Assembly: GCF_900102785.1 (NCBI RefSeq)
Contig: NZ_FNGC01000008.1
Span: forward strand, 1 to 64,000
Source: Arthrobacter sp. ok362
GTDB taxonomy: Bacteria > Actinomycetota > Actinomycetes > Actinomycetales > Micrococcaceae
Direction: 5' to 3'
Length of the DNA: 64,000 nucleotides
Numbering within the stretch: the stretch's first letter is position 1; each line of letters starts with the position of its first letter. Made by a program: the position numbers and the translations under genes. Shown piece after piece: positions 43,730 through 51,822 of the stretch. A model generated the notes under the pieces. That model was given only the letters and a program-made list of their open reading frames with translations. It searched no databases and was not told the origin of the DNA.

Positions 43730-46046
43730 GCCGTTCTCCGGCCGGGAGCTGGTTCCACTCGGTCACGAGGTCGCGCTCCGCCGCCGTGGGAACAAACCCT
43801 GCCGGAGCGAAGACACGGGAGGCCCGCGCGGGGTCTTCGTGCTCGGCGTTGGGAAGCCCCGCGGCCGTGTTCCGCAGGGCCTTGATGGTTGCCATCACTG
43901 CCGTGATGATGACGATGATGCTCAGCACCACGAAGATGATCGACAGCCATCCCTGGATCATGGTGTTGCGGACCACGGCCTCCATGGCGGCCTGGGTCTT
44001 GGCGGTTCCGAAGGAGGTCTTACCGTCCGCAAGAGCCTTGGCGAAGGCTGCGTTGTTGGCGAAGTAGCCCACCGCCGGAACGGGCGAGAAGATCTTGTAG
44101 AAGCTCGCCGTGATGGTCACGACTGCGGCGAACGCCAGCGGCGCCGCCACGATCCACAGGTACTTCGGGCCGGTGCGCTTGGCGGCAATGGCCAGGCAGA
44201 CCGAGAGGGCGATGGCCGCCAGCAGCTGGTTGGCGATGCCGAACAGCGGGAACAGGGTGTTGATGCCGCCCAGCGGGTCGGTGACGCCCATGATCAGGAC
44301 GGCCCCCCAGGCCGCCACCATGATGGCCGTGCAGAGCCACGCGCCCGGGCGCCAGGAGTGCTCCTTGAACTTCGGGACAAAGTTGCCGATCGAGTCCTGG
44401 AGCATGAAGCGGGCAACGCGGGTGCCGGCGTCGACCGCCGTGAGAATGAACAGTGCCTCGAACATGATGGCGAAGTGGTACCAGAAAGCCATCATCGCGG
44501 TGCCGCCGATGAACTGCTGCATGATGTGGGCAAGGCCGACGGCGAGGGTGGGCGCGCCGCCCGAGCGGGACACGATGCTTTGCTCCCCCACATCCTTGGC
44601 CGTCTGCGCGAGATCGCCGGCCGTGATGTTGACGCCGGACAGGCCCAGGCTGTTGACCCACGCGGCCGCGGTTTCGACGGTCCCGCCGGTCAGCGCCACG
44701 GGGGCGTTCATGGCGAAGTAGATGCCGCGGTCAATGGAGATTGCGGCCACGAGGGCCATGATTGCCACGAAGGATTCCATGAGCATGCCGCCGTAGCCGA
44801 TCAGGCGCGTCTGGCGTTCCTTCTCGATCAGTTTCGGTGTGGTGCCGGAGGCGATCAGGGCGTGGAACCCGGACAGCGCGCCGCAGGCGATCGTGACGAA
44901 CAGGAACGGGAACAATGCGCCGGAGAAGACCGGACCGTTGTCGCGGCCTGCGTACTCGCTGAACGCCGGCACAGTGATCTCGGGGCGGACCACGATGATG
45001 GCCAGGGCCAGCATCACGATCACGCCGATCTTCATGAAGGTGGAGAGGTAGTCGCGGGGGGCCAGGAGGAGCCAGACGGGGAGGATGGCTGCGATGAAGC
45101 CGTAGATGATGAGGCCCCACGCGATGGTGATCTTGTCCAGGTGGAAGAACGCGGCACCCCACTCGGTGCCTGCCACGGCACCGCCGCCAATGATGGCGGC
45201 CATGAGCAGCACGAATCCGATCAGGGAGATCTCCATGACCTTACCCGGCCGGATGAAGCGCAGGTACACGCCCATGAAGAGGGCGATCGGGATGGTCATG
45301 CCGACCGAGAAGACGCCCCACGGGCTTTCGCCCAGGGCGTTGACGACCACGAGGGCAAGGATGGCGACGATGATCACCATGATCAGCAGGGTCGCGACGA
45401 GGGCGGCGGTACCGCCGATCACGCCGAGTTCCTCGCGGGCCATCTGGCCCAGGGAACGTCCGCCGCGGCGCATGGAGAAGAACAGGACGAGGTAGTCCTG
45501 GACGGCGCCGGCCAGGACGACGCCGATGATGATCCAGATCGTGCCGGGCAGGTAGCCCATCTGTGCCGCGATGACCGGGCCCACCAGGGGGCCGGCGCCG
45601 GCGATGGCGGCGAAGTGGTGGCCGAACAGGACGTTGCGGTCCGTGCGGACGTAATCCTTGCCGTCGGCCTTGTATTCGGCCGGGGTGGCGCGGCGGTCAT
45701 TGGGCTTGAGCAGATAGCGCTCAATGACCTTGGAGTAGAAGCGGTAGCCGATCAGGTACGTGCAGACCGACGCGAACACAAACCAGATGGCGTTGACGGT
45801 CTCGCCGCGGATGATCGCGAGCATGAACCAGGCGACGCCGCCCAGCAGCGCGATGACCGCCCACAGCGCGATCTTGGCGGGCGTCCAGGTGCGGTCCGCG
45901 GAGTCGCGGACAGACTCATCCACCGACGTCGGCGGGAGGGACGGATCCGGAACGATCCCGTCGTCGAGTTGTGCGGTGGCGTGCATGCTGCTGTGCGTGT
46001 TGCTGTTCGTGCTGTCGCGTTGCGTGCCATCTGGCATTGTGCCCAT
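43707..46046 (-). CDS. cstA: Carbon starvation / pyruvate transporter CstA
   Basis: A 779-residue polytopic membrane protein of the CstA family, which takes up pyruvate or peptides under carbon limitation. The signature segment GHHFAAIAGAGPLVGPVIAAQMGYLPG lies after the second pair of helices, and AVQDYLVLFFSMRRGGRSLGQ follows. A hydrophilic N-terminal ~70 residues precede the first helix. ATG at 46046 is chosen for the GAGGAGGAG just upstream. It forms an overlapping pair with the ybdD-like gene. Confidence 0.93.
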   Translation of the reverse strand: MGTMPDGTQRDSTNSNTHSSMHATAQLDDGIVPDPSLPPTSVDESVRDSADRTWTPAKIALWAVIALLGGVAWFMLAIIRGETVNAIWFVFASVCTYLIGYRFYSKVIERYLLKPNDRRATPAEYKADGKDYVRTDRNVLFGHHFAAIAGAGPLVGPVIAAQMGYLPGTIWIIIGVVLAGAVQDYLVLFFSMRRGGRSLGQMAREELGVIGGTAALVATLLIMVIIVAILALVVVNALGESPWGVFSVGMTIPIALFMGVYLRFIRPGKVMEISLIGFVLLMAAIIGGGAVAGTEWGAAFFHLDKITIAWGLIIYGFIAAILPVWLLLAPRDYLSTFMKIGVIVMLALAIIVVRPEITVPAFSEYAGRDNGPVFSGALFPFLFVTIACGALSGFHALIASGTTPKLIEKERQTRLIGYGGMLMESFVAIMALVAAISIDRGIYFAMNAPVALTGGTVETAAAWVNSLGLSGVNITAGDLAQTAKDVGEQSIVSRSGGAPTLAVGLAHIMQQFIGGTAMMAFWYHFAIMFEALFILTAVDAGTRVARFMLQDSIGNFVPKFKEHSWRPGAWLCTAIMVAAWGAVLIMGVTDPLGGINTLFPLFGIANQLLAAIALSVCLAIAAKRTGPKYLWIVAAPLAFAAVVTITASFYKIFSPVPAVGYFANNAAFAKALADGKTSFGTAKTQAAMEAVVRNTMIQGWLSIIFVVLSIIVIITAVMATIKALRNTAAGLPNAEHEDPARASRVFAPAGFVPTAAERDLVTEWNQLPAGERLEKSGHH

Positions 46047-46181
46047 GTCTCCTCCTCGAGAAACCCAGCTGGGCAGTCCACCGGTACAGAACTGCCCCCC
46101 CGGCACCCTACCAATGCGGCCGCGCTCTGGCGGCGCTCCTGCGCCCGGCGGCGTGGTTCGCGCGACGAGCGGTCGGCCAGG

Positions 46182-46718
46182 CTACCCCTGGAGGTTGCTG
46201 AGCTGCATGAGGCGGGCCTCGCAAAGGTCCAGCCACCGCACTTCGGCTTCGGTCTGGAAGATGAGGGAGTCCAGCACCAGAAGCCTGGCGGTGTCGGCCG
46301 GGCGCTGGAGCGCGGCCGTGTCGCGGCGGGACTTTGTGTACTCCTGCAGCGCCCGGATGGATACGGCCCGCTGGGCCTGGATGATGGCGCCGACGTCGGT
46401 CCCGGGAATCGTGAGGCCGATGGCGAGCTTGATGGCCAGTTCGTTCCGGGGCGGATTCGCGCGGGATACCGGGGCCGCGAACCAGTCACTGACTTCTGCC
46501 TGGCCGGCCGCGGTGATGCTGTAAATGACGTGCCCGTCGCCGTCGCCGCCGTCGTTGCGGACCAGCCCGTCGCGTTCCAGCCGGTCAAGGGTGGTGTAGA
46601 CCTGCCCGATGTTCAGCGGCCAGGAAGAACCGGTGCGGTCCTCAAATTCGGTCCTGAGCTGGTAGCCGTAGCGCGGGCGGTCCTGCAAGAGGGCGAGGAG
46701 ACTGTGACGGATAGACAT
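46182..46718 (-). CDS. PadR-family transcriptional regulator
   Basis: A 178-residue regulator with the PadR winged helix (MSIRHSLLALLQDRPRYGYQL, the classical YGYQL-x-x-E-F start) and the wing IYSITAAGQAEVSDWF. The C-terminal dimerisation domain (Vir/PadR C) spans ~90-178. GGGAG precedes the ATG at 46718. A perfect inverted repeat 34 bp upstream is a likely autoregulatory operator. Target genes and ligand are unknown; the neighbours cstA and the quinone oxidoreductase are candidates. Confidence 0.87.
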   Translation of the reverse strand: MSIRHSLLALLQDRPRYGYQLRTEFEDRTGSSWPLNIGQVYTTLDRLERDGLVRNDGGDGDGHVIYSITAAGQAEVSDWFAAPVSRANPPRNELAIKLAIGLTIPGTDVGAIIQAQRAVSIRALQEYTKSRRDTAALQRPADTARLLVLDSLIFQTEAEVRWLDLCEARLMQLSNLQG

Positions 46719-46751
46719 GGCGCTCCCGGGAGTCAGGAAAATCCACACAGC

Positions 46752-46777
46752 ATACACGCGCCCCAAGACGCGTGTAT
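46752..46777. promoter_or_regulatory. Perfect inverted repeat, probable PadR operator
   Basis: ATACACGCG (46752-46760) and CGCGTGTAT (46769-46777) form a perfect 9-bp dyad with an 8-bp spacer. The symmetry and spacing resemble PadR-type operators (half-sites about 8-10 bp apart). It lies between padR and the quinone oxidoreductase 3' end. The role is inferred. Confidence 0.6.
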
Positions 46778-46889
46778 ACCGCGTATGGACCCACGTTATC
46801 GTCTTTGCCGCCCCTGCCGCAAAACAGCCCATGCTCCAGACGGAATAAGTTGCTCCCGACCTGCGGCTTAAGCCGGATCCGGCGCCCCG

Positions 46890-47873
46890 TTACATGACCA
46901 GCAGGACCTTGCCCACGTGGTCGCCGGAATCGAAGTAGGCGTGCGCGGCGGCGACCTGGGCCAACGGGAAGGTCTTGGCCACGAGGGGCCTGATCCTGCC
47001 GTCGGTCAGCATCGGCCACACGGCGTCGCGGACGGCGTTCATGATCACGGTTTTTTCCTCGACCGGGCGGGGACGCAGTGCGGTGGCGATGATGGCGGCC
47101 CGCTTTCGCAGCAGCTGTCCAAGGTCCAGTTCCGCCCTCGCACCGCCCTGCAGCCCGATCACCACAAGGCGTCCGTAGTCGGCGAGCGCATCGATGTTTT
47201 GCTCGAGGTATTTCGCCCCGACGACGTCGAGGATGACATCTGCGCCTTTGCCGCCGTTCTGCACGCGCAGGCTCGCCGGGAAGTCTTCCTCAGCGTAGTT
47301 GATGGCGATGTCCGCCCCAAGGAAGGCCTTGGCGGTGCCGACCTTTTCCGCGTTGCCCGCCGTCGTGGCCACCCGAGCGCCGACGGCCTTGGCCAGCTGG
47401 ATGGCCATGGTGCCGATACCGCCCGTGGCTCCATGGATGAGGACAGTTTCGCCGGGCTGAAGCTGCGCGGTCATGATCAGGTTGGAATAGACGGTGGCCG
47501 CGACCTCCGGCAGGGAGGCCGCCGTGACCAGATCCACGCCGTCGGGGATCCTCAGGACCTGCCCGGCAGGAACGGCCACTTGCTGGGCATAACCGCCGCC
47601 GGCGAGCAGCGCCACCACCTTGTCCCCGACGGAAAATGCCTTGGTCACGCCCGGGCCGAACCCGGCAATCCTGCCCGAGACCTCCAGTCCGGGGATCTCG
47701 GAGGCACCGGGGGGCGGCGGGTAGAACCCTTTGCGCTGTTGGACGTCCGCACGGTTAAGGCCCGCGGCCACGACGTCGATCAGCACCTCGCCGGGGCCGG
47801 CCGCCGGGGCCTGAACTTCCCGGACTTCCAGGACCTCGGGTCCGCCGGGCTCTGAGATATAGACAGCCTTCAT
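46890..47873 (-). CDS. NADPH:quinone oxidoreductase-like zinc-independent MDR enzyme
   Basis: A 327-residue medium-chain dehydrogenase/reductase of the quinone oxidoreductase (QOR/PIG3) type. The N-terminal GroES-like domain holds AAGLNRADVQQRKGFYPPPP; the Rossmann domain has TVLIHGATGGIGTMAIQLAK; no zinc ligands are present. GGGAG seven bases before the ATG at 47873 supports this start. It likely reduces quinones or enals; the precise substrate is unknown. Confidence 0.9.
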   Translation of the reverse strand: MKAVYISEPGGPEVLEVREVQAPAAGPGEVLIDVVAAGLNRADVQQRKGFYPPPPGASEIPGLEVSGRIAGFGPGVTKAFSVGDKVVALLAGGGYAQQVAVPAGQVLRIPDGVDLVTAASLPEVAATVYSNLIMTAQLQPGETVLIHGATGGIGTMAIQLAKAVGARVATTAGNAEKVGTAKAFLGADIAINYAEEDFPASLRVQNGGKGADVILDVVGAKYLEQNIDALADYGRLVVIGLQGGARAELDLGQLLRKRAAIIATALRPRPVEEKTVIMNAVRDAVWPMLTDGRIRPLVAKTFPLAQVAAAHAYFDSGDHVGKVLLVM

Positions 47874-48036
47874 GGAGTACTCCCGATTCCTAACTGGCTC
47901 CGCGCACGTTCGCCGCGATCGCCAGGCCCGATCAACATCACTCCCCAGAATATGGCCGGGAGCAGGACGCGTCCGCAAGCGCACGGTGTTTCTGGTTTTT
48001 GTGGCAGCCGACTGCCTATGAAAGACTACTCGTTAG

Positions 48037-48124
48037 GGAAGGTTGTCCGAGCGGCCGATGGAGCTGGTCTTGAAAACCAGTGTGCGGTGACCCCGTACCA
48101 AGAGTTCGAATCTCTTACCTTCCG
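48037..48124 (+). tRNA. tRNA-Ser (anticodon TGA)
   Basis: An 88-nt class II tRNA: acceptor GGAAGGT pairs with ACCTTCC, the anticodon loop is CTTGAAA (anticodon TGA), a long variable arm follows, and the T-loop is GTTCGAATC. The discriminator is G and no CCA is encoded. Confidence 0.97.
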
Positions 48125-48149
48125 CGAGAGCGCCGAGCTGGCGCGGTAC

Positions 48150-48193
48150 AGAGGCCGGTTGCGGCGATCGAGAGATTGCCGCAGACGGCCTCT
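48150..48193 (+). terminator. tRNA-Ser(TGA) terminator
   Basis: AGAGGCCG (48150-48157) pairs with CGGCCTCT (48186-48193), with an inner TGCGGC/GCCGCA stem; TT follows. It is 25 bp past the tRNA. Confidence 0.7.
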
Positions 48194-48253
48194 TTCGCGT
48201 TCGTAGTCCGCAGTCCGTGGTCCGTCCTCATTAGACCGCCGTCCGACCGCCGC

Positions 48254-49717
48254 TCAGGTCCCGCAGAACGTCCGGTAGGCGGCGAAATCTTCCGGGCCGG
48301 CCTCGGCGTAGCGCTCCAGGCCTGGCCGCTCCTCGAAGGGATTAGACACCGCTTCCAGAAGCCTGCCCAGCGGAGCCAGGTCGCCACCGGTAGCGGCGGC
48401 GAGGGCCTCCTCCACCAGGTGGTTGCGGGGAATGTAGATGGGGTTCAGCCGGTCCATGGAGTCCGCGTCCGGGTCCAACGCGCGCCAACGCTCCGCCCAG
48501 GCATCAAACGCCGACATATCGGGCACCATGCCGCGCGCAGGTTCCCCCTGGCCGCGGGCGGCCGTGGCCAGGTTCCGGAGGAACGATGTGTAGTCCACCC
48601 GTCCCGCCTGGAGGAGAGCCAGCAGCTCGTCGACGAGAGGCGAGGCGTCGTTGACGTCGGTCTCTGCGCGAAGCCCCAGCTTGGCCTTCATGCCCGCGAA
48701 CCAGGCGGCGCTGTACCGCGGACGGAACCCGCCGAGGGCTTCCACCGCCAGTTCCACCGCCTTGTCCTGGTCACCGTGAATGAGGGGCAGGAGCGTCTCG
48801 GCGAGCCGGGCAAGGTTCCACTCCGCCACCAGCGGCTGGTTACGGTAGGCGTAGCGCCCGCCCTCGTCGATCGAGCTGTAGGAGGCGGCGGGGTCGAACG
48901 CATCCATGAATGCACACGGGCCGTAGTCAATGGTCTCGCCCGAGATGGTCATGTTGTCGGTGTTCATGACCCCGTGGACGAAGCCCACCAGCATCCACTG
49001 TGCCACCAGCGACGCCTGGGCAGCTACCACGGCCTCGAGCAGGGCGAGGTAGGGGTTCCCGGCCTCACCCGCAGCGGGGTGGTGACGGCTAATCGCGTAA
49101 TCGCCAAGCCTGCGCAGCAGGCCGATGTCAGCCGTTGCCCGGGCGTACTGGAAGCTTCCTACGCGCACATGGCTGCTGGCGACCCTGGTGAGAACGGCTC
49201 CGGGCAGGAGGGTCTCCCGCTGCACCGAACGCCCCGTCGCCACGACGGCGAGGGACCGTGTGCTGGGAATGCCCAGGGCGTGCATGCCCTCGCTCACGAT
49301 GTACTCGCGCAGCATCGGACCGACGACTGCCAGGCCGTCTCCATTGCGAGCGAACGGTGTGCGCCCTGAACCCTTGAGGTGGACATCGCGCAGCTGCCCG
49401 TCCGCGTGCGCGATCTCTCCAAGCAGGAGCGCGCGGCCGTCGCCCAGCCGGGGGGCGTACCAGCCGAACTGATGCCCGGCGTACGCCTGCGCCACCGGAG
49501 TGGCTTCGGCGGGCACGGCGTTGCCGATGAGCAAGAGCAAGCCCTCCGGGCTGCGGAGGAAGTCAGGATCGAGGCCGAGGTCGACGGCGAGGGGTTCGTT
49601 GAGCACCAGCAGCTGCGGGTCGGGAGCCTCCTCCGCACGCCAGGGAATGGCCATCTCCGCAAACTCCCGGGCGAAGCGGCCCTCGAATGTGACGGTGGAA
49701 CGGGCGGTGTCACTCAT
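48254..49717 (-). CDS. selO: Protein adenylyltransferase SelO (YdiU family)
   Basis: A 487-residue pseudokinase-fold enzyme that transfers AMP to protein hydroxyl groups. Family marks are [19 protein letters not shown], the [16 protein letters not shown] nucleotide-binding loop, [15 protein letters not shown], and the metal site [22 protein letters not shown]. Bacterial SelO lacks selenocysteine, as here. In E. coli it modifies redox-related proteins. It is a single gene, convergent with tRNA-Ser(TGA). Confidence 0.96.
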   Translation of the reverse strand: MSDTARSTVTFEGRFAREFAEMAIPWRAEEAPDPQLLVLNEPLAVDLGLDPDFLRSPEGLLLLIGNAVPAEATPVAQAYAGHQFGWYAPRLGDGRALLLGEIAHADGQLRDVHLKGSGRTPFARNGDGLAVVGPMLREYIVSEGMHALGIPSTRSLAVVATGRSVQRETLLPGAVLTRVASSHVRVGSFQYARATADIGLLRRLGDYAISRHHPAAGEAGNPYLALLEAVVAAQASLVAQWMLVGFVHGVMNTDNMTISGETIDYGPCAFMDAFDPAASYSSIDEGGRYAYRNQPLVAEWNLARLAETLLPLIHGDQDKAVELAVEALGGFRPRYSAAWFAGMKAKLGLRAETDVNDASPLVDELLALLQAGRVDYTSFLRNLATAARGQGEPARGMVPDMSAFDAWAERWRALDPDADSMDRLNPIYIPRNHLVEEALAAATGGDLAPLGRLLEAVSNPFEERPGLERYAEAGPEDFAAYRTFCGT

Positions 49718-49765
49718 CTCTTAAGGATAGATGGCATCGCTAACAGGGTTCAGGGTTCGGCCGAC

Positions 49766-49802
49766 TTGATATGTCGGAAAAATCCGGCATATCATCCTCA
49801 AG
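49766..49802 (+). promoter_or_regulatory. Leaderless promoter overlapped by a dyad operator, upstream of arsR-like gene
   Basis: TTGATA (49766-49771) and TATCAT (49790-49795) are 18 bp apart. The GTG start of the regulator begins six bases after the -10, so transcription probably starts at the start codon. The dyad GATATGTCGG / CCGGCATATC (49768-49793, one mismatch) covers the whole spacer, an ideal place for autorepression by the ArsR-type protein. Confidence 0.65.
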
Positions 49803-50116
49803 TGCTTCCGGACATGTTTGCCGCCCTCGCAAACCCTGCGCGCCGCACCATTCTCGACGAACTCCGCGAGGGTCCCAGAACAGCGGGGGATCTCACGCGG
49901 CTGCTTAGACAAAGCCGCTCGGCCGCCTCAGAGCACCTCGCGGTGCTCCGCGAGGCCGGGCTCGTTCGCGAGGAACGGCAGGGACGGTACCGCTATTACC
50001 ATCTCCAGGCCGCAGGCCTCGCCGAAGTCAGCGGCTGGCTGAAGCACTACGAGCACTACTGGGCCCAGCGCCTCGACGCGCTGGCTGATCTTTTGGACGA
50101 GGAGAACCAGCCATGA
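49802..50116 (+). CDS. ArsR-family winged-helix regulator (SdpR/AHSA1-associated type)
   Basis: A 104-residue winged-helix repressor: MFAALANPARRTILDELREGP, then the recognition helix region SAASEHLAVLREAGLVREERQGRYRYYHL. No metal-binding cysteines are present, so it is not a metal sensor. It starts at GTG 49802, apparently leaderless, or at ATG 49814. Its stop overlaps the start of an AHSA1-domain gene, a common pairing in which the two proteins are coexpressed. It probably represses its own promoter through the dyad at 49768-49793. Confidence 0.88.
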   Translation: MLPDMFAALANPARRTILDELREGPRTAGDLTRLLRQSRSAASEHLAVLREAGLVREERQGRYRYYHLQAAGLAEVSGWLKHYEHYWAQRLDALADLLDEENQP

Positions 50117-50526
50117 CCGACAACACAATCCGCCTGGAGCGCCGCTTCCCCCACCAACCCGCCGCCGTCTGGGCCGCGCTCACCACTCCCGAGCTGCTCG
50201 CCCGCTGGTGGGCCCCGGGCGACATCGCCCCCACCCCCGGGCACCGCTTCACGATGGACATGGGTTCCTGGGGCCTGCAGCAATGCGAAGTCCTCACCGT
50301 TGAGTCCGGGACCTCGATCAGCTTTCTCTTCGCCGAGGGTTCCCTCGACACCACCGTCGCGTGGACGCTCGAGGCCGTTGAGGACGGAACGGTCCTGCAC
50401 CTCGAGCACACCGGCTTCCGCCTCCACACCCCCATGGGCGAGCAGGCATTCCACGGCATGAGCCACGGCTGGCCGGGCGTCCTGTCCCGGATTGACGACG
50501 TCCTCGCCGGCGCAGCCCGTCCCTGA
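50113..50526 (+). CDS. AHSA1/SRPBCC-domain protein
   Basis: A 137-residue protein with a START-like (SRPBCC/AHSA1) fold: IRLERRFPHQPAAVWAALTT, ELLARWWAPGD and the late GWPGVLSRIDDVL helix. Such proteins bind hydrophobic ligands in a deep cavity. It overlaps the ArsR-type regulator by 4 bp (ATGA), so the two are translationally coupled. The ligand is unknown. Confidence 0.88.
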   Translation: MTDNTIRLERRFPHQPAAVWAALTTPELLARWWAPGDIAPTPGHRFTMDMGSWGLQQCEVLTVESGTSISFLFAEGSLDTTVAWTLEAVEDGTVLHLEHTGFRLHTPMGEQAFHGMSHGWPGVLSRIDDVLAGAARP

Positions 50527-50646
50527 CTCGCCATTGAAACTATCGGCTCTCCGTCATAGTCTCTCTGTGTCTCCACCCTCGACCATCCACCCGAGTCCGG
50601 CGGCCGCAGACGGATGTCCGGCCCGCCACCAAGAGCAGGAGCCCTC

Positions 50647-51450
50647 ATGCCTACCCCCGAATACTCCAACGGCGCACCATGCTGGATCGACCTCATGACC
50701 TCGGATACCGAAAAAGCCAAATCGTTCTACGGGGCAGTCTTCGGCTGGACCTTCCAGACCGGCGACGAAGAAAAATACGGCGGCTACATCACTGCCTCGA
50801 AGAACGGGAAGTCCGTCGCCGGCCTCATGCAAAAGCAGGCAGACATGGCGGGAATGCCGGACGTGTGGAGCACCTACCTGCGCTCGGAGGACGCCGCCGC
50901 AACGGCCAAGGCTGCCTCCGAGCACGGTGGCCAGGTCTACATGCAGCCCATGGACGTCCCCGAGCAGGGCAGCATGGCCATGCTCGCCGACGCCACGGGC
51001 GCGTCGATCGGCGTATGGCAGCCGGCTGAAATGAAGGGCTATGAACTGGCGGCCGAGCCCGGCGCCCCGGCCTGGCACGAGCTCCACACCAAGGACTACG
51101 CCACCGCCGTCAAGTTCTATCAGGACGTGTTCGGCTGGGACACCGACGTCATGTCCGACACCCCGGAATTCCGCTACACCACACTGGGCGCAGGCCCGGC
51201 GGCCAAAGCCGGGATCATGGACGCTTCGGCCTACCTGCCTGCCGAAGTTCCCTCCAACTGGCAGGTCTACTTCGCCGTTGCCGACACCGACGCCACGATC
51301 GCAGAGGCCCTCTCCCTCGGCGCCACGGTGATTGACGGGCCGGACGACACCCCGTTCGGCCGGCTCGCCACGCTGACCGACCCCACCGGTGCCATGTTCA
51401 AGATCGTGGCTGACACCGGACAGGGCGCTCAGCCCGGCACGGACGCCTAG
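50647..51450 (+). CDS. Two-domain VOC-family protein (glyoxalase/bleomycin-resistance fold)
   Basis: A 267-residue protein with two VOC domains in tandem (~8-125 and ~140-260). Both start with the pattern W-x-D/E-L-x-x-x-D-x-x-x-A-x-x-FY (CWIDLMTSDTEKAKSFYGAV; WHELHTKDYATAVKFYQDV) followed by VFGW. It is similar to the Streptomyces hydroxylase-like VOC proteins; metal dependence and substrate are not clear. CAGGAG six bases before the ATG sets the start. Confidence 0.88.
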   Translation: MPTPEYSNGAPCWIDLMTSDTEKAKSFYGAVFGWTFQTGDEEKYGGYITASKNGKSVAGLMQKQADMAGMPDVWSTYLRSEDAAATAKAASEHGGQVYMQPMDVPEQGSMAMLADATGASIGVWQPAEMKGYELAAEPGAPAWHELHTKDYATAVKFYQDVFGWDTDVMSDTPEFRYTTLGAGPAAKAGIMDASAYLPAEVPSNWQVYFAVADTDATIAEALSLGATVIDGPDDTPFGRLATLTDPTGAMFKIVADTGQGAQPGTDA

Positions 51451-51822
51451 CAGGGCGGGGCCGGAAGGCCCCTCCTACCTAATTACAAAAATTGTTGTAA
51501 GAAATACCGGCCAGACCCTTCCCCAAGGGCTACTGGCCGGTATTCTGCTGTGGAGCGTCCGTGGAGGCACCCGGACACCGCTCACCTGCAACACCAGTCA
51601 CCATTGCCCGGGGCTTTCGAGCCGCTCCGGGAAGGCTGCGGCACGTCTCGCTGGGGGACGTCCCGCCGAATGCACGTTTAATCCATACGTTGTTCATTCA
51701 CCCCTGCTTGGATGGGCCCGGCACGACTTGACCAGGAGTTCAGGCCGGCCACTGTCCGCTGCACCCTGCGGACGCACTGCACCCTGCCCTTTACCCGGGG
51801 CACCTAATGAGAGTTAGAGCGG
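51451..51822. other. Intergenic region with hairpins and a possible PHO-type half-site
   Basis: No gene in 372 bp. Three inverted repeats follow the VOC gene: GGGGCC/GGCCCC (51457-51472), TTACAA/TTGTAA (51483-51500) and a strong 12-bp stem AATACCGGCCAG / CTGGCCGGTATT (51503-51544) with an inner CCCTT/AAGGG. None has a clear U-run, but the last probably stops VOC transcription. GTTCATTCACC at 51692-51702 fits 10 of 11 positions of the actinobacterial PHO-box unit, with only a poor neighbouring unit, 120 bp before the nuclease gene. Confidence 0.5.

Noticed and set aside
43710..46871. Long plus-strand open frame opposite cstA
   Set aside because: It is the high-GC shadow of cstA and padR, with composition dominated by Gly/Asp/Arg/His and no recognisable domain.
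51503..51544. Riboswitch upstream of the nuclease gene
   Set aside because: It is a simple long hairpin nearer the VOC stop than the nuclease start, without a recognisable aptamer fold. It is better read as a transcription stop or a repeat.
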